Shown here: positions 9,669 through 18,429 of the stretch, piece after piece | Position numbering within the stretch: the first letter of the stretch is position 1 | How the letters are laid out: every line of letters begins with the position of its first letter | Source: Isochrysis galbana | Lineage: Eukaryota; Haptophyta; Isochrysidales; Isochrysidaceae | Length of the DNA: 64,000 bases | Assembly (NCBI GenBank): GCA_018136815.1 | Contig: CM030932.1 | Location: 4,998,407 to 5,062,406, forward strand | Direction: 5' to 3' | The notes under the pieces: generated by a model | Databases searched by the model: none | What the model saw: the letters and a program-made list of their open reading frames with translations, nothing else | Told to the model about the DNA's origin: nothing | Position numbers and translations under genes: made by a program

Positions 9669-10224
9669 TGAAGGCCGACGATTTTACATGCGAACTAGTG
9701 TGTGCGCAAAGTACACGCGCCTTGACGATGTCTTGGCCGTCTATTGGCTGTTGTCGTCTATCCGCGCCGTGTTAGCGACGTGTGAGTTTGAGCAAGCTTC
9801 CTGCGTGCACAAACGATCTTGCGCGCCCTGCGTAGGTGCCAAAACCGGAGCCTCCGGCCGCAACCGACATGCTACAAGCAGCAAATAGTTGGTCGGCCCT
9901 AGCGCACGTACGGTGGCGTGCCGCGCATCCGGCCCACACCTGCAGTACGCGGCACGAATATCGAATGTACATTGAATGTGAATGCGTGTGCGAGAGGGAG
10001 AGAGGGGCTCTCTCCCAGTTTTTTTTGAAGGTTCAAGGTGCTTAGCTCCCTACCCATCGATTGTCCCAGGGGACAGGCAAGAGGCTGGGACCTTGCCTAA
10101 AGGCTATGCGGGCCACTCCCCACGCCCATCATCGCTGCCATGGTGCTTTCGCCAGGCCCGCGCAACAACACATGCAAACGTAAACAAACTTACATGCCAG
10201 CACATAAAGTAACCCAGATTGTAA
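9669..10224. other. Intergenic between convergent genes
   Basis: Holds the 3' flanks of the helicase (+) and the sulfotransferase-like gene (-). Short poly-T at 10019-10026. No gene seen. Confidence 0.5.
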
Positions 10225-11226
10225 TCAATGACGGCTAGGAAATAAATCATTAGGCACCGGCTTCCCGAGGAAGCCACAGAGCTTTTCCCATCCGTCACCT
10301 CCTGGTATGTCCATAATCAAAAGCTGTTCGCGTGGAACAGCGTCAAAGACGTTACGATTGTGCTGCGTATATCTTTTGACCGCTTGCTCAGGAGATGGAC
10401 ATTCAGTCCCGAATACCAAATTGGCGCCGTGACGCCATGGCGCGGGCCATTTGGCGCAGCCATTTGCATATTCCGAATAGAAGCGTTGTTGACTCCTAAG
10501 CCATGATTTGACACTACGTATAGACAATATGACCCGCGCATTGGGGTATGTTAGCAGAATCTCATTGTAAAAGTCCACCACCGGTGTATCCAGCACGGCG
10601 TCAACTGGCTCGAAGGTGAAGTTGTGGTTGTGAACCTCAGCTGCTTTCCCATATAAAAGGCCATAGACCCCAGCCCCAAAGAAGTGTGCAGATCTGTATC
10701 CGAGCATGAGTAGTGCGCGGTTGAGCGATTTCGTACCGGATTTCCCGTGCCCAACGCACAGTATCAAGGGAAAGTCGGATGTCTGGCGGTCGGGACGCAA
10801 ACGACGCAACGCGTCGATTGGTCGCTCGAATGCTGAATGGGCTGGATAGTGATGTGGGAAGAGTTGGACTTGTGTAGAGACATCCGCATGACGCCACTGC
10901 ACTGGGGTCTCAATCGAGCTGAGGACTGATTGCACCGAGGCACCAGCATGGACTTTTGGGGTGGATGGGGCCGGCGACCGCCCCAAATTAGCATATGCGT
11001 GGCAGCTGAGCGACGATGCCACTGTGCAGCACCACATCGCCGCTGCAATGGTCAGAACTGCTGCCACACTCCACCCGCCAAGGACATCGGCACGCATCAG
11101 GCGTGGCCGCTGGATTGGGTGATGACGGGTGAGCCACTCGCGCATCTGCACGGCGGCCGCGGCCTGCTCTTCCTCGACTGTCCCCTCGAGCTCCCGCAGT
11201 AGAGCGGCGAGGCTCGTCGTCGCCAT
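10225..11226 (-). CDS. Type II membrane sulfotransferase-like protein
   Basis: 333 residues. A hydrophobic segment at about residues 52-72 (SVAAVLTIAAAMWCC) follows a ~50-residue cytosolic N-terminus, so it looks like a Golgi type II membrane protein. The catalytic-like domain starts with a P-loop, VGHGKSGTKSLNRAL (about residue 155), the PAPS-binding type seen in the Sulfotransfer_4 family. It has a second phosphate-binding stretch around VILSIRSVKSWLRS. The C-terminus is GWEKLCGFLGKPVPNDLFP, a very typical ending of that family. The likely reaction is transfer of sulfate from PAPS to a glycan or small acceptor in the Golgi; the substrate is unknown. Start is ATG at 11226 (MATTSLAALL). It converges with the helicase gene. 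Confidence 0.8.
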   Translation of the reverse strand: MATTSLAALLRELEGTVEEEQAAAAVQMREWLTRHHPIQRPRLMRADVLGGWSVAAVLTIAAAMWCCTVASSLSCHAYANLGRSPAPSTPKVHAGASVQSVLSSIETPVQWRHADVSTQVQLFPHHYPAHSAFERPIDALRRLRPDRQTSDFPLILCVGHGKSGTKSLNRALLMLGYRSAHFFGAGVYGLLYGKAAEVHNHNFTFEPVDAVLDTPVVDFYNEILLTYPNARVILSIRSVKSWLRSQQRFYSEYANGCAKWPAPWRHGANLVFGTECPSPEQAVKRYTQHNRNVFDAVPREQLLIMDIPGGDGWEKLCGFLGKPVPNDLFPSRH

Positions 11227-11494
11227 CTTCGCGCCAACGCCAAAGCAAAAGAGAGAGGCAATAATATAGAGAGTATTGCTACGCCTGTCTGCGAGTCCTT
11301 GAATCCCCTCGTCATGAATACAAGTACTACTACTAGTAGTAGTACTCCATTTCTAGTATAGTAGTATTGTATCCTCCCCCGCTACTTTTTAGGCATGTTT
11401 TTCACGGCAGTGCGGACGGACCACGCGGACCGACCCGACCGATTCGTTCCCACCAACACTCTGCCGACTTATCGGATTTACCGATTATCGGATT

Positions 11495-11532
11495 TACCGA
11501 TACCGATACCGATACCGATACCGATACCGATA
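11495..11532. repeat. Hexanucleotide (ccgata)n microsatellite
   Basis: About six perfect head-to-tail units, preceded by degenerate units from 11470. Confidence 0.9.
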
Positions 11533-11770
11533 ATTTTTCGGTGGGCAGAGCTCTCGCTCTCGCACCCACCCCCTTCTCCGCGCGCTCTCTCCCCTCTCCT
11601 GCGGCACGCGCGATGGCACCCCTACGGCAGCCTCCAGCTGCCCACTCGCGACCCCTGGAGGCTCCTGGCGGCCAGCTCAGGGGGCAGAGGAGCGCTGGGT
11701 CTGGGGTCTGGGCCCGCCCTGGCCTCTGGCCTCCCCTGCCTCTACTTCGCTGGCCTTTCACCGGCCTCCT
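11533..11770 (+). repeat. Dispersed repeat F, copy 1
   Basis: Shares with 15450-15725 the block aatttttcggtgggc, a gctc palindrome, C-tract, ctctcccctctcctgcggc, acgcgcgatggc and gacccctggaggctcc in the same order. The ATG in the shared acgcgcgatggc could start a short peptide, but the frame is not conserved between the copies. Confidence 0.75.
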
Positions 11771-12622
11771 AGGGACTTGACAGCCTGTCGACCAGCGGGG
11801 GAGGAGTCACGGCGTCGACGGTTCCAAGAATAGCTGAAGCTTGGAATGTGGAGGCATTCGATGTGCATTTCTTGCTTTGCCACCCTTGAGAACTGTCCAG
11901 TCTTCAGTCTTCGCGGATCTGGATCTTCCCGGGGCCATCACTGGAGCTGTTATCTGTTGTGTGGTTTTGCTATGCGAACCAGATTGCACCGTTTGTGAGA
12001 GCGCGTGGCATGCTCGGCAGCCGATGAGTCGAAGAAAAGATTTTCAACGAGAATTTGTCGCGAGTTCATTCGTTGTGATGTTGCACCCTTGACCCTTTAT
12101 TTAGTGTCGTCAAACGCACGAGTGATGTAGTGATGTAGAGATGTAGAGATTGAAGTGGTAGGCAAGCGGCCGATTTCGACGCAGTGCGCGGGGGCGGCGG
12201 ACGCGATTGGTGTTGCTCTGAGGGCGGCATACCGCACTTTGGTGCTGGTAGAGGCATCCATTTGTCCAGTTGTTGGTGAGCGGTGACTGGAACGGCCTCG
12301 TGGCGCCCCCGGTCGCAGGTCGAAGTTGGGTTCTCGAGCCCTTGGTGTTTTTAGCGGCTAGCGTCTTTAGTTTTTGCGATACTTACGTACACGTTTAAGT
12401 CCATGAAAACATAGAGAAACCATATTGCTATGCGTAAAGAACCAAGATCTTTGGTCCGTCCGGGTCAACTGCCGAGGCCCATGATTTCGTGTTTCGCTGC
12501 GAGAGGCGCGCATGAAGGCCATCGGTAAAACAATACCGGAGGGGGCCTGATATATATTTCCGCACGGCCAGTGCGTGTGGCGCGCGGCGCGCGCTCGGCG
12601 GTGGTCTGGTCAGAAATGATGT

Positions 12623-12745
12623 CAGCTCAGCCCCTGCCAGGGCTGAGGTTGAGTGTGCAGGCCCACCCAGCCACCCAGGGGGTGTCTGCGTTGGAGGAAG
12701 GGGGGAACGAGGCCCCCATGACCCTACCAGTTTTTACTGATAGTT
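12623..12745 (+). repeat. Dispersed repeat A, copy 2
   Basis: Same block order as 3832-3960: the cagcccctgcc half-stem, ggttga, gcaggcccaccc, gggggtgtc, then the G-run with the gaggcccccat box. One side of the hairpin is shortened. Confidence 0.7.
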
Positions 12746-13229
12746 GAGTGACCGGGCTAGAAGCTAGAAGCTAGAAGTGGTCTCTCGGCGGGGGTACCAC
12801 GTTTGACGTTTGACGTTTGGAATTGTAGTCTTGCAGAGCATCTTGTTGGCTAGCATGCTAGCATCCCTAGCCACCTACACCGGACGAGCCATGCACCATG
12901 CACCAACCGCGCACACCCCCATCGCGGGGGAGGCGCTCCGTTGCCGATGAAGGCTACGGACCACAGTACTAAGGTTATACTCGCACAAGAAGAACAACTC
13001 TAACGGGGGGGAAGGACAAAGGTTGACTATTCTACTCTAGAGTAGTAGAATACTCTACTCTAGAGTAGAGTAGAGCTAGAATACACGCCGGGAGTAAGGG
13101 TAAGGGTGGCCTGCCGTACTCCTAGTCCGCCCTCGACCGCATCTTCCTCTTCCCTCTTACCGCCCCTCCCTCTCGTGACCTCCCTCTCTCCTCTCTCCGC
13201 TTTCTCCCCACGTGCACACACTCCCTGCA

Positions 13230-14531
13230 ATGGGAACTCGCGCGGATGTCGAGTCCGATGACGAGCTCGAGGAGTGGGTCGCCCGCGACGATGGCTCATT
13301 TGTGCAGACGCGTGAGCCGCGGCGCACGCCACCGTTGCCACCCAGCCGTGTGCGGAGATCGCGCCTGCTTACGTGCGGCCGGGGGCTCGCTGTTGCGCTA
13401 CTCGCTTACAGCGGTAGTGGCCTCGGCTACCGCTTGATACGCATGATGACGGCCGGGCCGGGATGCAAGGTGGACGGGCAACGACGAGTGGTTCGTATTG
13501 GGCTGCTTGGCGCTGCGAAGATTGCGCCCTTTGGACTACTCCACCCTGCGCGCCGGCTCTCGTGTGATGTGCGCGTCGTGTCGGTCGGTGCGAGGGATGT
13601 CGCACGTGCAGCGAGACTCGCACGCGAATGGGATATACCGAACCACGGCGATTATTCGCATGTGATCTCATCGACCGATGTTGATGCGGTCTACATCCCA
13701 CTGATCAATGGTCTTCACTATCGGTGGGCTGCTGCTGCGCTCAAGGCGGGGAAGCACGTCCTGATTGAGAAGCCCATTACCTCCAACGCCGATGAGGCAC
13801 GCAAACTTGCACGGATCGCCGCCTCACGCCGCCTCGTCCTGGCCGAGGCATACCACTGGCAACACCACCCCATTGCCGCCCGACTGCGAGAGATAGTGCG
13901 AAGTGGTGAGATCGGGGCTCCCATTCACCTCGAGGTAACTGCAGGCCTGCCCACCCCTGACGCGATCGGGGCAGCGATCAAGTCGTGGCTTGGGGTTCGG
14001 CGGGTAGGCGGCTCTCCTAGAGCCAAGATGGATGTTGAACTTGGCGGTGGCAATTTCATGGGCCAGGGGTGCTACACAGTGAGCATGGCGAGGTACCTTC
14101 TCGGCGAGCCTTTAAGGGTGCTGAATGCAACAGCCGTCGAAGACACCCCGGGATCCAGGGCAGATGTCGCTACAGAGGCTACACTTCTCTTTCCAAAGGG
14201 CGTGCATGCGACAGTGCGCTCGTCTGCCCTATCCCTTGGCTTCAATGTGCACCTCAAGTCGACGCGTGGCTCCGTCAAGTTGACCAACTACCTCTTCCCA
14301 CACATCTATCATTCCCTGAGTGTGATGCCGGACGGCAGCCCGAAGCGCGTGGAGAAGCTGTATGGAGATGGCGCGCCTACCTTTGAACTACAGCTTGCGG
14401 CCTTTGCCCGCGCCATTCGACGGGAGGAGCCTTTCCCGATCATGCCTGCTGATGCCATTGCGAACATGCGTTGGATTGATGCCATTTACGACGCGACTGG
14501 TCTTGGCCGGAGACCGGGCACTTCGTCTTGA
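13230..14531 (+). CDS. GFO/IDH/MocA-family NAD(P)-dependent oxidoreductase
   Basis: 433 residues. After an acidic N-terminus and a hydrophobic stretch (about residues 50-75) that may anchor it in a membrane, the Rossmann fold begins with VRIGLLGAAKIAP. Further family marks are VDAVYIPLINGLHY, HVLIEKPIT (the EKP motif that holds the nicotinamide and catalytic Lys) and, in the C-terminal domain, MDVELGGGNFMGQGCY with a conserved position after an aspartate and a glycine run. The family oxidises or reduces sugars and related alcohols (glucose-fructose oxidoreductase, inositol or dihydrodiol dehydrogenase). The substrate cannot be read from sequence. Start is ATG at 13230 (MGTRADVESD). Uninterrupted, so intron-less. 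Confidence 0.88.
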   Translation: MGTRADVESDDELEEWVARDDGSFVQTREPRRTPPLPPSRVRRSRLLTCGRGLAVALLAYSGSGLGYRLIRMMTAGPGCKVDGQRRVVRIGLLGAAKIAPFGLLHPARRLSCDVRVVSVGARDVARAARLAREWDIPNHGDYSHVISSTDVDAVYIPLINGLHYRWAAAALKAGKHVLIEKPITSNADEARKLARIAASRRLVLAEAYHWQHHPIAARLREIVRSGEIGAPIHLEVTAGLPTPDAIGAAIKSWLGVRRVGGSPRAKMDVELGGGNFMGQGCYTVSMARYLLGEPLRVLNATAVEDTPGSRADVATEATLLFPKGVHATVRSSALSLGFNVHLKSTRGSVKLTNYLFPHIYHSLSVMPDGSPKRVEKLYGDGAPTFELQLAAFARAIRREEPFPIMPADAIANMRWIDAIYDATGLGRRPGTSS

Positions 14532-15449
14532 TCGGACGCAAGGCTCGCGAGTAGTCCATGCCATCGACCCTAGGTGCAAACCAATCTACGCTATCCACCA
14601 TATTTTATGGAATTGAGGGCGCATCAAGGCCGTTGCACGAATGCATAGTTGTTGGTGGGGGCAAGCCATTTGTCTTGGTGTATTAGTACATTGACCCGTG
14701 GGCGTAGAGGACCGCTCGTCCGCCACGCCAATACCCTATTAAGCCAAAGCCCGCTGCGGCGCTTTCTCATGTCATCAACGATATAGACCGCGGCCCGAAG
14801 TTGAGGCCGGTGGAGAGCCGATAAATATAAAACCGGCGCTGTGCTCTCAGCTCTCTGCAGCGGAGCCGCTCACGATCGCGTTCAAACGCGGCGCGAGGCG
14901 CATCGCCAATTAGCTAGATAACAGTAGCTAACAAGTAATGCAAATGCAACTTATTTCATACTTGGTAGTTGTGATGGAGCGCAACTAAGTACATATAGAC
15001 GACACTTGGTTCACTTAGCTCTTAGCCGGAAAGGGGACGCATTTATTTATTTGCCCCTTCCCCTTCGCCCTCCCCCCGCTCTCCAGCCTTCAGTCTCCCG
15101 TTGCGTGGGGAAGGGCTGTAGGTGTAGGGTCATAGATCGATAGGCCTGGAAGACTCTCTTGGTTAATAGACCTTTTAATAGTCTCACCGCACACCCGGCC
15201 GTGGACCCTCTGCTGTCTTCTCCCGCAGCAAAAAGCTTGCCCTGCCACCGCCACTCCCCCGGCCCTTCCCCCCCGCCATCAGGCGACTCCCCCCGTGCAC
15301 TACTAGGGGGATAGGGTTGAAGGGCTTAAATATGGTCCGGTGGCCCGCGCACCCCCCCCCCGGTGATCGTTCCCCCCCTTTCTCCTGTGTCTCCGGGTGG
15401 GCGGCGGCCTCGGTCCCGACTTATCCTGTAAACAGGCGCGCGGGACTTA

Positions 15450-15725
15450 CCAATTTTTCGGTGGGCGGAGCTCACGCTCCGCCCCCCCCCCCCTCTCCGC
15501 GCTCTCTCTCCCCTCTCCTGCGGCACGCGCGATGGCGCGCCTGCGGCAGGCCTCGAGCTGCCCTCTGGCGACCCCTGGAGGCTCCCGGCTCCCGGAGGCC
15601 AACTCAGGGGGCGGAGGAGGCTGGGGCTAGGCCTTGGCCTCCCCTGCCTCCTGCCTCTCTCGCTGGCGCTCCTGAGCCTTTGGGGCCCCCACGCTGCACC
15701 TGTGTGCCTGTCGACCCGAGGGGGA
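15450..15725 (+). repeat. Dispersed repeat F, copy 2
   Basis: Direct copy of 11533-11770, about 70-80 per cent alike by eye. It begins at caatttttcggtgggcgg and carries a longer C-run. Confidence 0.75.
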
Positions 15726-15822
15726 GGGGGGGTTGGAGCAATGGGCTGGCCACGTCTGGCCAGGGCGGGCGAATGGGGCGAGCTTGTAAGTAAGTGAGAG
15801 ATGAGAGTAGGTTACGTAGGGC

Positions 15823-15956
15823 AGTGTGCTCCGGGCAAGCCATATCAGGCATGCCAGGAGCATGGGTGGTTCCTCCCCATGACAGGGGAGGACTGGAGAG
15901 AGGGGGGGGACTCGTGCCCCCCCATGGGCCAACCAATAAGTACAAACTTAGTTCTG
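15823..15956 (+). repeat. Dispersed repeat B, copy 1
   Basis: Inverted copy at 26393-26550. Shared blocks are cagtgtgctcc, atcaggc(a/g)tgccaggag, gtgggtggttcctcccc, ggggaggactggagagag, ctcgtgcccccccatgggc and the terminal aagt.caaacttagtt. Confidence 0.8.
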
Positions 15957-16595
15957 GCTGACTCTCTTGGAAGGCCCGCGCCAAGCAAAAGAGCGAAAGT
16001 AAGCAAGGCGCCCTTTCTTTCTTTCTACGTTTTTGGCTCGCCATGTCAGGCTGCAGAGAGTGCTAGCTTGTGTGCGGCCTTGTGGGATGGGCTCAACCAG
16101 ACGTATCGCGAGTGCGCACAACCAACCAAGGCCCTGCCTTGCTCTATCTGTGCCTATACGGCGCATGCCTGATAGCCCCTTGAGTGGGCTGCAGGCTATT
16201 TGTGATCATCTTTAGTCCTGTTTCAGGCCGGGTAGCCCGGTAGGTAGGCAGCCCACGTGCTGACTGACGCGTGCTAGGCCGGTGCCACGGTGCCACGGTG
16301 TGCTGTAGTATAGGGGCCCAGCCCGCGGCGAGGCTTTCCATACAGATGCATATCTGCGGCCTATGGCGGGGTGACCTTGGATGAGTACTGAGTACGGTCA
16401 GTGGGGCTCTTGCTGACATGCTGGCCGGTGTGCTTTGATGTGCTAGTGGTTGCATGGTGCTTGGTACGAGGTACGCGTGGCGGGCGGGTAGTATGTCGGG
16501 CATGCTTTGGGCATGTTGCATGTTGCATGCGTCGTCATCGGTGGCCCGGCGAAAAAATTCGTAGTTCACGGCATGGGCGCCCTTGCCCTCGTGCG

Positions 16596-16820
16596 CTACG
16601 CACACCCAGGCCCCAACAAGCTATGCAAAAAGAACCCGCCAGAAGCCGGCCGTCCGGCCGTAGCAAAAGGCTACATTCTACATTCGGCGGCAGTGCACTC
16701 GCGCTCCGGCGCTTTCCTACGCACACCCAGGCCCCAACAGCCTATGCAAAAAAAACCAGCCTGTAGCCAGCCGCAGCAAAAGTACATTCGACGGCAGTGC
16801 ACTCGCTCTGGCGCTTTTTG
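16596..16820 (+). repeat. Two tandem units of ~121 and ~104 bp
   Basis: Unit 1 is 16596-16716 and unit 2 is 16717-16820. Both begin ctacgcacacccaggcccc and end in a cggcagtgcactcgc...ctggcgcttt block. Unit 2 lacks about 17 bp of the middle. Open frames crossing it reflect the repeat, not a gene. Confidence 0.85.
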
Positions 16821-17278
16821 GAGTGCTCGTGCGGGCCATAGCCTTAAGCCCGCGCAAACCAAAATACCCAGTACTCAGCGTCCAGCGCGTGCGTGCGGGG
16901 CCCGCTCCGTGTCCGCGCGCCACATCGCGGCCTAGGACGTTCGTTAAGCGTCCGCCCGTGCGCACGCCGAGCGAGCACTTGGGCAGCCTTGATGCAGCGG
17001 CCACACTATTACGTGCATTACGCAGTACGGGTCTGTTTGCTGCAAGACGTGAGGTAATTCTAAAGCCAAATCACGCTTGGTGTGAGCGCATGGTTAGCAA
17101 ACAGGGAACGTTGATGACGGCACTCCCAAGCATCACATAGCGACGGCATGCATAGGAGGCGTATAAGAACTGGCATTGCTGCATACTCTAGCGCGTGTCG
17201 TCTAAAGCTGACAACTGTGCACTGTGACTGAAAAAACATGAGATGGGTTGCTCGGACTCAAAGCCAAAAAGTAGTAGA

Positions 17279-18112
17279 TCACCGTAGCCCAGCAGCTCCG
17301 TTTTTCAGTGCAAGTTTGATCCCGGGTTCTTGCAGCAATTGACGGTACGCATCGACAGCCTTTGGGGTCCATCGCCCTATAACGACTTCGTCGTTAGCGT
17401 AGCGCCGGCAGAACATGGGCTCCTCGCACAGCCGCTCGAACGCACGTACTGCTCCTCCGACATCTCCGGTCTTCCACCTTATCGCAGCCAGAAGAGCAGT
17501 CGCATCGACAAAGCGCGGATCGCGGCGAATGATCTTGGACGCTTCACTTTCCGCAGCGCTCAGCTCACCCAGCTCAAAGCTCACGAGCGCGGAATTGGAG
17601 CGCGGGATGCTCTCAAAATCGCGAGGGGACACTGCCGCAGACGCCTCGTAAGCCGTGCGTGCCTCCTTCCACTCCTGGAGCAGACCGAAAGCGTTCCCAC
17701 GAGAATTGAGCAGCAGTGCGTCCGACGAACCCAATCGCTCCGCAGTATCAAACGCTGCAAGCGCCTCCCGCAGCTGTTCGGCGGGCTTCCCCAGCGGCTT
17801 GACGCCAAGCGTCATGGCATCAGAAGCCACGATTACCAAGCAAGTGCCAAAATTGATCCATACGAGTGGCTCGTTGGGCAGCACGGTGGAGGCCTTGCGC
17901 CACTCGGCCTCGGCCTTGGCGTAATCGCCTGAGGTGAATGCCTCGAATGCGCCGCGGGTCACTGCGTCGAATGACGGCTTCGCAGCGGCCGCAGAGCGCG
18001 GCGTCAGCAAGACACTTGAAGTGCTGGCGAGCGCTGCAAGGAGCCCCCTTCGCGACAGAGCCGAGCTGTGCGCTGTGGCGGGGCAGATCTCTGAAGCAAC
18101 AGGCCAAATCAT
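17279..18112 (-). CDS. TPR protein with plastid/thylakoid-lumen type leader (5' end uncertain at a gap)
   Basis: 277 residues from ATG at 18112 (MIWPVASEIC), the first Met downstream of an assembly gap that may hide a longer N-terminus. Residues 20-45 read SRRGLLAALASTSSVLL then an Ala run. This twin-arginine, hydrophobic core and AAA cleavage site are typical of lumen-targeting signals in plastids. It would sit behind a transit peptide, and for a secondary plastid also an ER signal, which are not visible. The remainder is helical repeats of TPR type (YAKAEAEWRKASTVLPNEPLVW; LREALAAFDTAERLGSSDALLL; WKEARTAYEASAAVSP). Such lumenal TPR proteins act in photosystem assembly; the exact partner is unknown. 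It is followed upstream by the PHD-SET gene on the same strand. Confidence 0.7.
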   Translation of the reverse strand: MIWPVASEICPATAHSSALSRRGLLAALASTSSVLLTPRSAAAAKPSFDAVTRGAFEAFTSGDYAKAEAEWRKASTVLPNEPLVWINFGTCLVIVASDAMTLGVKPLGKPAEQLREALAAFDTAERLGSSDALLLNSRGNAFGLLQEWKEARTAYEASAAVSPRDFESIPRSNSALVSFELGELSAAESEASKIIRRDPRFVDATALLAAIRWKTGDVGGAVRAFERLCEEPMFCRRYANDEVVIGRWTPKAVDAYRQLLQEPGIKLALKNGAAGLR

Positions 18113-18189
18113 TGCCGAGCGTGTGCAGCAAGCTCCGCCGCCGAGCTGAAGCGTCCCTGTGCTGCGCAGCGGCGATGCCGCTAGGGGAA

Positions 18190-18289
18190 NNNNNNNNNNN
18201 NNNNNNNNNNNNNNNNNNNNNNNNNNNNNNNNNNNNNNNNNNNNNNNNNNNNNNNNNNNNNNNNNNNNNNNNNNNNNNNNNNNNNNNNN
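18190..18289. other. Assembly gap (100 N)
   Basis: Exactly 100 N, so the true length is unknown. It lies directly upstream of the TPR gene and may remove part of its 5' coding sequence. Confidence 0.98.
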
Positions 18290-18429
18290 ATGAGGGGGGC
18301 CGGATCCTTCCCATGTAGCCCTATCATCAATGGGATTCCTACGAGTGTGATTCGACTTGCCCGACGCTGCATCACAAGCTGCCATCATAGCCCTAGCGTC
18401 GGGCGTACTCACGGACAGCACATCCCACC

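Larger units (their letters stand above)
11227..13229. other. Repeat-rich intergenic region
   Basis: Two kilobases with no gene I can support. It holds a ccgata hexamer array, repeat F (11533-11770), repeat A copy 2 (12623-12745), a TAC/GTA-type simple palindrome at 11320-11345, and a palindromic CTCTAGAG-containing stretch at 13025-13076 close upstream of the oxidoreductase gene. Confidence 0.55.
14532..17278. other. Large intergenic block of repeats
   Basis: No gene supported in 2.7 kb. It includes repeat F copy 2 (15450-15725), repeat B copy 1 (15823-15956) and a tandem ~110-bp repeat (16596-16820). Open frames here are in low-complexity or repeat sequence and lack recognisable motifs. 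Confidence 0.55.

Noticed and set aside
15317-16172. Several 120-160-codon frames around repeats F and B
   Set aside because: The frames are not conserved between repeat copies and contain only Pro/Arg/Gly-rich sequence.
16401-17140. Overlapping plus-strand frames with repeated peptides (TPRPQQAMQK)
   Set aside because: They follow the tandem ~121/104-bp DNA repeat; the repeat units are not in a common frame.
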